Source of the DNA: JADJQU01 sp035490315
Lineage (GTDB): Bacteria; Planctomycetota; UBA1135; GCA-002686595
Direction: 5' to 3'
Assembly (NCBI GenBank): GCA_035490315.1
Contig: DATHET010000128.1
Location: 1-25,739, forward strand
Length of the DNA: 25,739 nucleotides
Shown one piece after another: positions 1-8,700 of this stretch. A program made the translations under genes and the position numbers. Every line of letters starts with the position of its first letter. Position 1 is the first letter of the stretch. The notes under the pieces are model-generated. The model made no database searches and was not told the origin of the DNA. It saw only the letters and a list, made by a program, of their open reading frames with translations.

Positions 1-738
1 GCCGAAGTAGACCAGCTCGAGGGGGGCCTCTGGGTCCTCGAGCGCGCGGACCTTGGCCTCGAGCGCCTCGGGCGAGATCAGCTGATCCGCCGAGTAGGCC
101 GCGTCGAGGAAGTACTTGACCGCCGGCCGGCCCGCTCCGAAGTCGCGGCACAGCTCGCGGCCCTTGAGCAGCACCAGCGAGCAGCGGCGCGCCGCGAAGC
201 GCAGCTGGAGACTGCGCAGCGGGTCGTACAGGTACTTGCACAGCAGCATGGACTTGCGGCTCCAGCGTCCTGTCAGGAAGTTCATCTTCGCGTCGTCGCG
301 CAGATCCATGTCGACGACGCAGACGGTCTTGCGACCCTGGAGCTTGGCGATCAACAGCGCGGGGAACTCGATCGGACGCCACAGGTTGTGGGAAATGCCG
401 GAATGCACCAGGCTCGAGTTGGAGACGAGGTCCCACAGCCGCCGGCACATCGGCACGAAGTGCTTGAGCCAGAACGTGGCGGTGCCGAGACGGCCGTGAT
501 GCAGCTCCACCCAGCGGATTCCCTCGCTGGATTCGTCGATTTCGCCGAGGTGCGAGCGATCGCGCTCGTACTGCGCCGGATCCATGGCCGGCGAGGCGAC
601 GGTCACCGTGGCGAAGCTCGGCGCGAGCAGCTTGCGCAGCATGCGCAGGTGCTCGCAGAAGGCGCTTTCGACGGCGACGTGCGAATTCGACACGCGCTGG
701 AACTTGACCGGTACGACGAGCAGATAATCGTTGGACAC
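1..738 (-). CDS. Glycosyltransferase family 4, N-terminal part (cut by window edge)
   Basis: An open frame of 246 codons runs leftward off position 1 with no stop, so the C-terminal part is missing. The translation starts VSNDYLLVVPVKFQRVSNSH and ends in LELVYFG. It has the alternating beta/alpha pattern of the N-terminal Rossmann lobe of GT-B enzymes, including an SHNLWRP..ALLIAKLQGRKTV segment and a V-D-M-D-L-R stretch; the last residues resemble the first strand of the C-terminal lobe. Such enzymes transfer a sugar from a nucleotide-sugar during polysaccharide assembly at the inner membrane. GTG at 738-736 is chosen because it places the first hydrophobic strand right at the start; no ATG lies nearby, and only a weak GGATC lies upstream as ribosome site. 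It diverges from the NRPS operon, and the other sugar enzymes nearby support a glycan role. The sugar is not predictable. Confidence 0.62.
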   Translation of the reverse strand, partial: MSNDYLLVVPVKFQRVSNSHVAVESAFCEHLRMLRKLLAPSFATVTVASPAMDPAQYERDRSHLGEIDESSEGIRWVELHHGRLGTATFWLKHFVPMCRRLWDLVSNSSLVHSGISHNLWRPIEFPALLIAKLQGRKTVCVVDMDLRDDAKMNFLTGRWSRKSMLLCKYLYDPLRSLQLRFAARRCSLVLLKGRELCRDFGAGRPAVKYFLDAAYSADQLISPEALEAKVRALEDPEAPLELVYFG

Positions 739-1035
739 GTGGGAGTGATCCGATCGCGACCGGGGAGTCGATGACGGTTGGCGAGGTTCGAGGCCCTCAT
801 AGACAACGAGTGCGCGCTGAAAATGCGCGTGCCTGGAAACGAGTGTGCGAATACCCGTTTGCACCGATGGGGGGAACCAGCGCGGTACCGCACTCTCTTC
901 CGTGGATTCCTCGACCGTCTTTCAGGCTGAATCGCTGCGCCCCCAGCGCCTTCGGATCCGATCCGCGCAGGTTCATTGCCTCGCTCCGCGAGTGCGCCCT
1001 CGTCGCGCACGTGCCCCGCTTGCGAATGAGGTGGA
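739..1035. other. Divergent intergenic region, shared upstream region of glycosyltransferase and NRPS operon
   Basis: About 297 bp separate the divergent glycosyltransferase and NRPS starts. Short open frames here lack recognisable protein character and are read as noise. No convincing -35/-10 pair or sigma-54 site was found on either strand. A GAGGTGG ribosome site at 1028-1034 precedes the NRPS ATG at 1036. If the large operon has a single promoter, it should lie here. Confidence 0.5.
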
Positions 1036-4000
1036 ATGTTCCCCGTCTCCAACTTCAGTTGCTGGCTGATCGGTGCCGACTCGCTGCTCCAGGAATGCGG
1101 CGACCTGCTGTTGCGCGGCGGACACCGTATCCAGGGAGTCATCGCGCCTGAGGGCCGCGTCGCCGACTGGGCTCGAGCGCGCAACCTGGAGACGCTGGAC
1201 CCGAAGAGCGATTGCGCGCAGCGGCTGGCGGCCGTGCCCTTCGATTACCTGTTCGCGATCACGCACCTGGCGATCGTTCCGGAGCGGATCCTCGCTCTGC
1301 CCGCGCGCTGCGCGATCAATTTTCACGACGGGCCCCTGCCCGACTACGCAGGGCTGAACGCGCCGGTGTGGGCGCTGCTCAACCGCGAGTCGCGCTACGG
1401 GATCACCTGGCACGTCATGACGGCCGCGCTCGATGCCGGCGACATCCTGGTGGCGAAGCGCTTCGACATCGCTCCCGACGAGACGGCGCTCAGCCTTCAC
1501 ACGAAATGTTTCGAGGCCGCGCTCGCGTCCTTCGGCGAGCTGGTGAGTGACCTCGCGGAAGGCACAGTTCGGCAATCGTCGCAGGACGGGCTCGCGCGTC
1601 GAACCTTCGAGCGCCATCGCCGTCCGGATGCCGCCTGCGCCATCGATTGGACGAGCAGCGCCGATGAGATCGAGGCCCTGGTGCGCGCTTCGAGCTTCGG
1701 CCGCTACGCCAACCCGATCGGTCTGGCCACGATCCGCACGGGAGATCAGGCGCTCGTGATCACCAGCGCCAAGGCGGGCCCCGGCACGCTTTCGAGCTCG
1801 CGCTCGAGCCGCGATGGCGCGCCCGGCGAGGTGCTCGCGATCGACGACGAAGGAATGCTGGTCGCCTGCGGACGTGGAACGATCGCGCTCCAGGGCTTTG
1901 CCGACCTGCGCGGCCGCGCGATCGCCGCGCGGGAAGTCGAGCGACGCCTCGAGCTGAGCGTCGGGATGCGGCTCGACAATCTGAGCCCCGAGGAAAGTCG
2001 GAGGCTGACGGCGCTCAACCGGCGCATGAGCCAATCCGAGCGCCATTGGGTGGAGCGCCTGGCGCGGCTCGATCCGATCACCCTGCCCTGCGCGGTCGCG
2101 ACGGCGGCAGCGGGCAGTCGCCCAGTCGCGAACGAGGTCCGCCTGCCGGAGCAGATCCGTGCGATCGGCGAGGGGCAGCCCCTTTCGACGGTTCTCACCG
2201 CGGCATTCACTGCTTACATGGGCCGGCTTGCGAGGCGGACGAGCTTCGACGTCGGCTACGACGATCTGATTCTGCGCAACGAGACGGTCGGGCTCGAGGC
2301 CTGGGTCGCCACCCGTCTGCCGTTGCGCATCGAGCTGCGCGAGGGCGAGCGCGCCGGCGAGCTTGTCTCGCGAATCGCCGACGAGCTGGTGGAGCTGCAC
2401 CGGCGGGGACCCTGGCTGCGCGACGTGCTCGCGCGCCATCCCAGCCTGCATCGAGTGCGCGAGGATCGCCCGGGGCACATGCTCCCGCTGGCGATCCAGC
2501 AGAGCGCGAGGTTCGAGGCGCTCTCGTTGCAGGACGGCAGCGAATGGACCGTCGAAGTTTCCGACGAGCTCGCCGCGTGCCGTTTCGTCCACGACGCCGC
2601 CCGGATTTCCGATGCGAACGCGGGCTCGATCCGGCGCGGATTCGAAGCCTTCCTCGAGAGCTTGAGCGTAAATCCTGGGCTCGCCCTCGACGAACATCCA
2701 CTGGTCGAGGAAAGCGAGCGCGAGCGGCAGCTCTTCGAATGGAACGAGACCAGTGAGACGCTACCGCGCGAAGCTTGCGTTCACCAACTCTTCGAGGAAC
2801 AAGTCCAGCGCACGCCCGATGCCACGGCGCTGGTCTTCGGGAAGGCATCGCTGACCTACGCACAGCTCGACCAGCGCGCGGATCGGCTCGCCGCGCAGCT
2901 GCGCGAGCTCGGCGCGGCGCCGGGAGGTCTCGTCGGTGTCTGTGTCGAGCGCTCGCTCCACCTCGTCGTCGCCGTCCTCGGCGTGCTCAAGTCGGGCGCG
3001 GCCTACCTGCCGCTCGATCCCGCCTTCCCAATGGCGCGTCTGACATTCATGGTCGAGGACTCCGCTCTCGGCCTGATCGTGACGCAGGAACGACTCGTCG
3101 CCTCGCTTCCGTCGAGCACCGCCCAGATCCATTGCATCGATCGCGAGCCGACGCCTGCGGCGAACCACGCGCGCACGACGAACAGCTCGGCGACTCCCGA
3201 AGACCGCGCCTACGTGATCTACACCTCGGGCTCGACCGGAAGACCCAAGGGCGTGGAGATCGAGCACCGCCAGGTCTCGAATTTCTTCGCGGCCATCGAC
3301 GAGCGCATTCCCTACGATCCGCCGGGCGTGTGGCTCGCGGTCACGAGCCTGTCCTTCGACATCTCCGTGCTCGAGCTGCTGTGGACTCTGACCCGCGGCT
3401 TCAAGGTCGTCCTGCACTCCGCCCGCGAAGCCTCCGGCGGAAAGCGGCCGCTCGCGCGCACCGCCAGACGCAAGATCGATTTCAGCCTGTTCTATTTCGG
3501 CAGCGACGAAGGTCGCGAAGGCGGCGACGGCTATCGGCTGCTGCTCGAGGGCGCGCGCTTTGCCGATGCGAACGGTTTCCGCGCGGTCTGGACTCCCGAG
3601 CGTCACTTCCACGCTTTCGGCGGCCTCTATCCCAACCCCGCGCTGACCGGCGCGGCAATCGCCGCGATCACCAGCCAGGTCGAGATCCGCGCCGGCAGTG
3701 TCGTGCTCCCGCTGCACCATCCGATCCGCGTCGCGGAGGAGTGGGCGGTGGTCGACAGGCTCTCCAACGGACGCGTCGCGATCTCCTTCGCCTCGGGCTG
3801 GCATCCCGGCGACTTCGTCCTCGCGCCCGAGCGTCACGCCAAGGCCAAGGACGTGATGTTCCACGACCTCGAAGTCGTGCGCCGCCTGTGGCGCGGCGAA
3901 TCGATCACCTTCCCGGGGCCCGACGGCGCCGCGGTGGACGTCCGGACTCTGCCGCGCCCGGTGCAGGCGGAGCTTCCGGTGTGGATCACGTCGGCCAGCA

Positions 4001-5793
4001 ACACCGCGACCTGGGTCGAGGCGGGCAGGATCGGCGCGAACGTCCTGAGCCACCTGCTCGGCCAATCGGTCGAGGAGCTCGCGCTGAAGATCGCCGCCTA
4101 CCGCGACGCGCGCGTTGCGGCGGGACTCGATCCGGCGACGGGCATCGTCTCGCTGATGCTGCACACCTTCGTCGGCCTGGACGAGGCGCGCGCGAAAGCG
4201 ATGGTGCAGGAACCGCTGGAGCGCTACCTGGGAAGCTCGATCGACCTGGTCGGCAAGTACGCAGCTTCCTTCCCGGCTTTCCGCGCACCTTCGGGCGAGT
4301 CGAGGAAGCAGGATCTCGACCTGTCCTCGCTCGAGCCCGCCGAGCGCGCTGCTCTGCTCGCGCATGCGCGCGATCGTTACTACGAGACCAGCGGTCTCTT
4401 CGGCGGGCCGCAGCGCTGCTCGGAAATGGTCGAGAAGCTGCGCGCGATCGGCGTCGACGAGATCGCCTGCCTAATCGACTTCGGCGTGCCGGTCGACGAG
4501 GTGTTGCGCAGCTTGCCGCAGCTCGACCGCGTGCGCCGGCGCGCTCAGGAGGACAGCGAGGCGAACGACGAAGGCGCGGAACTCTCGCTGGCCGAAGCGA
4601 TCCGCCGCGAGTCCGTGACTCACCTTCAATGCACGCCGTCGATGGCGCGCATGCTTTGCGCCGACGAAGAGATGCGCGTGGCGCTGCGCAACGTTCGTCA
4701 CCTGTTCGTCGGCGGAGAAGCCCTGCCGGAGTCGCTGGCGCGCGAGTTGTCGTCGCAGTGCGAGTTGGTCGTGAACATGTACGGGCCGACCGAGACCACG
4801 ATCTGGTCGTCGACGCACCAGGTCGAGCAGTCCGCGCCAGCCGCTGCGAAGGTCGCCGCGAGCTCGAGCACCGTTCCCATCGGGCGACCGCTCCCGAACA
4901 CGCGGTTCTACGTCCTAGACGAGCACCTGCGGCCCTTGCCGATCGGCGTCGCCGGTGAGCTGGTGATCGGCGGAACCAGCGTCGCTCGCGGCTACCTGAA
5001 TCGGCCCGAGCTCGCCGCCCAGCGCTTCGTGCCCGATCCCTGGGTGGAGGACGGCGGCGCGCGCATGTACCGGACCGGCGACCTCGTCCGTTACGCAAGC
5101 GAGGGCGTCGTCGAATTCCTCGGCCGCACGGATCACCAGATCAAGGTGCGCGGCCACCGCATCGAGCCAGGCGAGATCGAGAGTCTGCTCGCTCGCGAGC
5201 CCTCTGTCGCCGAGGCCCTCGTGGTCGCGCGCGAGGACACGCCCGGCGATCAGCGCCTCGTCGCCTACATCGTCTCGCGCGACTCGACACTGGACGTCCG
5301 AGTCTTGCGCGAGCGCCTGGCAGCCCTGCTGCCCGAGTACATGGTCCCGGCGCAACTCGCGATCGTCGGCGAGATCCCGCGGACTCCCAACGGCAAGATC
5401 GATCGCGGCGCCCTCTCGATTCCCGCGCCGTCGCAGCGGCCGCTCGCCGACTGCGCCCCGCCTTCGAACGAGCTCGAGTCGCGCCTCACCGAGCTGTGGC
5501 AGGAAGTCCTGGTCGTCGACCGCATCGGCGTGGAGGACAATTTCTTCGACCTCGGCGGCCACTCGCTGCTCGCGGTGCGTATCCACCGCCGCCTGGGAGA
5601 CATGGCGAGCCGCGGCGAGCTGCGCGCGAAGCAGGTCTCGCTGACCGACCTGTTCCGCTTCCCGACCATCCGTTCCCTGGCGCGTTTCCTCGCCAGCGAA
5701 GTTGCGCAAGGCGGGCTCGAGGAAGCCTCGCAGCGCGGACGGGGTCGCCGGGCGTCGATGTCGCGGCGGCGGCAAGGCGCGAGCGAAGCATGA
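1036..5793 (+). CDS. Hybrid NRPS: formyltransferase - half C - A (with inserted luciferase-like monooxygenase) - carrier
   Basis: 1585 aa. Residues ~1-300 are a formyltransferase with the catalytic triad in place (N95, H97 in INFHDGPLPDYAG, D133 in DAGD). Residues ~320-560 resemble only the C-terminal half of a condensation domain; HHxxxDG is absent. The A domain begins ~580: LTYAQL (606), LKSGAAYLPLDP (652), YTSGSTGRPKG (~728), FDIS (774). A luciferase-like FMN monooxygenase of the MupA/Atu3671 type occupies ~813-1170 (FSLFYFGSDEG, WTPERHFHAFGG, SGWHPGDF), then the A domain resumes (NMYGPTETT 1247, YRTGDL, NGKIDRGAL). The carrier has LGGHS with S1510. The pocket reads D-I-L-Q-F-G-M-I-W-K, near the glycine code DILQLGLIWK as I recall it. 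Likely job: activate glycine, N-formylate and hydroxylate it, and pass it to the PKS. Start: ATG after GAGGTGG. The stop overlaps the PKS start as ATGA. Architecture is certain; substrate and oxidation site are inferred. Confidence 0.93.
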   Translation: MFPVSNFSCWLIGADSLLQECGDLLLRGGHRIQGVIAPEGRVADWARARNLETLDPKSDCAQRLAAVPFDYLFAITHLAIVPERILALPARCAINFHDGPLPDYAGLNAPVWALLNRESRYGITWHVMTAALDAGDILVAKRFDIAPDETALSLHTKCFEAALASFGELVSDLAEGTVRQSSQDGLARRTFERHRRPDAACAIDWTSSADEIEALVRASSFGRYANPIGLATIRTGDQALVITSAKAGPGTLSSSRSSRDGAPGEVLAIDDEGMLVACGRGTIALQGFADLRGRAIAAREVERRLELSVGMRLDNLSPEESRRLTALNRRMSQSERHWVERLARLDPITLPCAVATAAAGSRPVANEVRLPEQIRAIGEGQPLSTVLTAAFTAYMGRLARRTSFDVGYDDLILRNETVGLEAWVATRLPLRIELREGERAGELVSRIADELVELHRRGPWLRDVLARHPSLHRVREDRPGHMLPLAIQQSARFEALSLQDGSEWTVEVSDELAACRFVHDAARISDANAGSIRRGFEAFLESLSVNPGLALDEHPLVEESERERQLFEWNETSETLPREACVHQLFEEQVQRTPDATALVFGKASLTYAQLDQRADRLAAQLRELGAAPGGLVGVCVERSLHLVVAVLGVLKSGAAYLPLDPAFPMARLTFMVEDSALGLIVTQERLVASLPSSTAQIHCIDREPTPAANHARTTNSSATPEDRAYVIYTSGSTGRPKGVEIEHRQVSNFFAAIDERIPYDPPGVWLAVTSLSFDISVLELLWTLTRGFKVVLHSAREASGGKRPLARTARRKIDFSLFYFGSDEGREGGDGYRLLLEGARFADANGFRAVWTPERHFHAFGGLYPNPALTGAAIAAITSQVEIRAGSVVLPLHHPIRVAEEWAVVDRLSNGRVAISFASGWHPGDFVLAPERHAKAKDVMFHDLEVVRRLWRGESITFPGPDGAAVDVRTLPRPVQAELPVWITSASNTATWVEAGRIGANVLSHLLGQSVEELALKIAAYRDARVAAGLDPATGIVSLMLHTFVGLDEARAKAMVQEPLERYLGSSIDLVGKYAASFPAFRAPSGESRKQDLDLSSLEPAERAALLAHARDRYYETSGLFGGPQRCSEMVEKLRAIGVDEIACLIDFGVPVDEVLRSLPQLDRVRRRAQEDSEANDEGAELSLAEAIRRESVTHLQCTPSMARMLCADEEMRVALRNVRHLFVGGEALPESLARELSSQCELVVNMYGPTETTIWSSTHQVEQSAPAAAKVAASSSTVPIGRPLPNTRFYVLDEHLRPLPIGVAGELVIGGTSVARGYLNRPELAAQRFVPDPWVEDGGARMYRTGDLVRYASEGVVEFLGRTDHQIKVRGHRIEPGEIESLLAREPSVAEALVVAREDTPGDQRLVAYIVSRDSTLDVRVLRERLAALLPEYMVPAQLAIVGEIPRTPNGKIDRGALSIPAPSQRPLADCAPPSNELESRLTELWQEVLVVDRIGVEDNFFDLGGHSLLAVRIHRRLGDMASRGELRAKQVSLTDLFRFPTIRSLARFLASEVAQGGLEEASQRGRGRRASMSRRRQGASEA

Positions 5794-8700
5794 ATCCGCG
5801 CAACGACAAGCCCGCCTCGTCCGCGACTCCCGCTCAGCCGGACGCGAGCGACATCGCGATCGTCGGAATCGGCCTGCGCTTCCCGGGCGCTCACGGCCCG
5901 GCGGAATTCTGGAGCAATCTGCGGGCTGGCATCGAGTCCTTGCGTCACTTCGACGATGCCGAGCTCACGGCGCGCGGCGTTCCGATCCGCCGCCTGCTCG
6001 ATCCCGCCTACGTGAAGAGCGGCCATGTCCTCGAAGGCATGGAGCTGTTCGACGCCGAGTTCTTCGGGTTCAGCCCGAAGGATGCCGCGATCCTCGATCC
6101 CCAGCATCGCCAGTTCCTTGAATGCGCCTGGGAAGCGCTAGAGGACGCGGGCCATCCGCCCGGCGCGGCCGAAGGCCCGATCGGAATCTTCGGCGGCTGC
6201 GGGATGAGCAGCTACTTCATGTTCAACCTGCTGTCGAATCCGGCGCTGGTCGACTCGGTCGGGATGTTCCTGCTGCGCCACACCGGCAACGACAAGGACT
6301 TCCTGACCACGCGCGTGTCCTACTGCCTCGACCTCAAGGGGCCGAGCGTCGCGATCCAGACCGCCTGCTCGACTTCGCTGGTCGCGGTCCACGCCGCGTG
6401 CCAGAGTCTCTTGACCGGCGAGTGCGACATGGCCCTCGCTGGAGGAGTCACGCTCGAGATCCCGCACGGCGTCGGATACCTGTGTCGCGAAGGCGAGATC
6501 CTTTCTCCCGACGGCCACTGCAGGCCCTTCGATCAAGCGGCATCGGGAACGAGCTTCGGCAGCGGCGTCGGAATCGTCGCTCTGCGGCGTCTCGAGGACG
6601 CGCTGCGCGACGGTGATCGCATCTACGCCCTGGTCAAGGGCTCCGCGGTCAACAACGACGGCGCGGGCAAGGTCGGCTATCTCGCGCCGAGCGTCGATGG
6701 CCAGGCCGCGGCCGTGACCGAAGCCCTAGCGGTCGCCGGCGTCGACGCCGACGCGATCGAGTTCGTCGAAGCCCACGGCAGCGGGACGCCGATCGGCGAG
6801 CCGATCGAGGTCGCGGCGCTGACCCAGGCCTTCGCGCGCTCGACGCAGCGCAAGGGCTTTTGCGGACTCGGCTCGGTCAAGTCCAACATCGGTCACCTCG
6901 ACACGGCCGCCGGAGTCGCGGGCCTGATCAAGGCCGCCCTGTGCCTGCACCACGGCGAGATTCCGCCGACGCCGACGTTCAAGGTCCCCAACGCGGCGAT
7001 TCCTTTCAGCGACACGCCTTTCTATGTAGTCGACCGATTGCAGCCCTGGCCGCGGCGCGCGACTCCGCGTCACGCGGGGGTCAATGCCCTCGGAGTGGGC
7101 GGCACCAATGCCCACGTCGTGCTCGAGGACGCGCCCCTGCGCATTCCCGAAGCCAAGGCAAGCCGGCCCTGGCAGGTCCTGTGCATCTCCGCGCGCAATC
7201 AACGCGCGCTCGACGATGCCTCGCGGCGTCTCGCGGCCCACCTGCGCTCGAATCCGGATCAGGAGCTGGCGGACGTCGCCTTCACCTTGTTCGCGGGGAG
7301 GCGCAGCTTCGACCACCGGCGCGTCTTGACCGCCTCGAGCCACGAGGAAGCCGCGCAGCTGCTCGAGTCCGGCGATCCGCGGCGCGTGTTCACCCACGCA
7401 TCGGGCTCGGGCAAGCCGTCGGTCGTGTTCCTGCTGCCCGGCGGGGGAGCGCAGCACCCGCGCATGGGTCTCGACCTCTACGAATCCGAGCCCGTGTTCC
7501 GCGAGCACGTCGACCGCGGCATCGACGAATTCCGCCGGCGCACGCGGCACGATCTGCGCGCCGCATGGATCAGGCCCGCGGACCCCGAGAGCGCGGCGGC
7601 GGAGCTCGAGCGGCCCGCGCTGCAGCTACCGGCGATCTTCATCCTCGAATACGCGCTGGCGCAGCTGTGGATGTCGCTCGGAGTGCGGCCCAGCGCGCTG
7701 ATCGGTCACAGCCTGGGCGAGAACACCGCCGCCTGCCTCGCCGGCGTGCTGTCCTTCGAGGACGCCCTCGGCCTGGTCGCGCTGCGCGGAGAATTGTTCG
7801 AGCTCCTGCCGCGCGGCGGAATGCTCAGCGTCGCACTGTCCGCGGACAAGCTCTCGCCCTGGCTCGGCGAAAAACTGGATCTCGCGGCCGTCAACTCGCC
7901 CGGCGTCTCGGTCGTGTCCGGGCCGACGGCAGCGCTCGACGATCTGGCGCGCGCCCTGAGCGAGCAGGGCATCGACGCCCAGCGCATTCCGATCGCGACC
8001 GCCGCGCACTCGCGGATGGTCGAGCCGATCCTGCCGCGCTTCCTCGAGTATCTGCGCAGCATCAAGCTCCACGCGCCGCGGATTCCCTTCCTCTCGAACT
8101 GCACCGGGACCTGGATCACCGCCGACCAGGCCGTCTCGCCCGAGTACTGGGCGGCGCACCTGCGCGGCACGGTGCGCTTCTGCGACGGAATCCGCACGCT
8201 GCTCGCCGAGCCCGTGCCCGTGCTGCTCGAAGTCGGACCGGGCAAGTCGCTGGCCTCGCTGGTGCGCCAGGAACCCGCCGCGGTCCGCGCGCGCGGCGTG
8301 GTGTCCAGCCTGCGCCACGCCGAGGAGAAGATCTCGGACACCGCGCACTTCCTGACCAGCTTCGGCCGGCTGTGGGCCTGCGGCGTCGAGGTCGATCCAA
8401 AATTCCTGCGGCGCGACGAGCGGCGATCGCGGGTCTCGCTCCCGACCTATCCCTTCCAGCGCCGCCGCTACTGGATCGAGCCGGGCAGGCCGGCCCTGCA
8501 GCAGGTGGCGGAATCGAGCGAGCCACGCGCGATCGATCTGCTCTCGAAGGGATTCGCGCGGCCGGTCTGGAAAGCAAAGCCCCAGGACCGCGTGCCGGAG
8601 CCCTGCGCTGCGCGCGAATGGCTGATCTTCCTCGATGCAGCGGGCATCGGCGAAAACCTGTCGCGGCGGCTGCGCGCGCGCGGCGAACGCGTGATCACGG

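Noticed and set aside
845..1069. Small open frames in the gap before the NRPS
   Set aside because: No ribosome site or recognisable protein pattern, and they overlap the NRPS start.
973..2697. Long minus-strand open frame (574 codons) opposite the NRPS
   Set aside because: It lies antisense to well-supported formyltransferase and C-like coding sequence; the translation is Arg/Asp/Gln-rich without domain motifs, a typical high-GC shadow. The same holds for the long antisense frames at 2761-4365, 7626-9311 and 9363-11069.
5496..5789. Longer PKS start upstream of 5790
   Set aside because: It would overlap the NRPS carrier domain by ~290 bp in another frame; the ATGA overlap and the KS start immediately after 5790 fit better.
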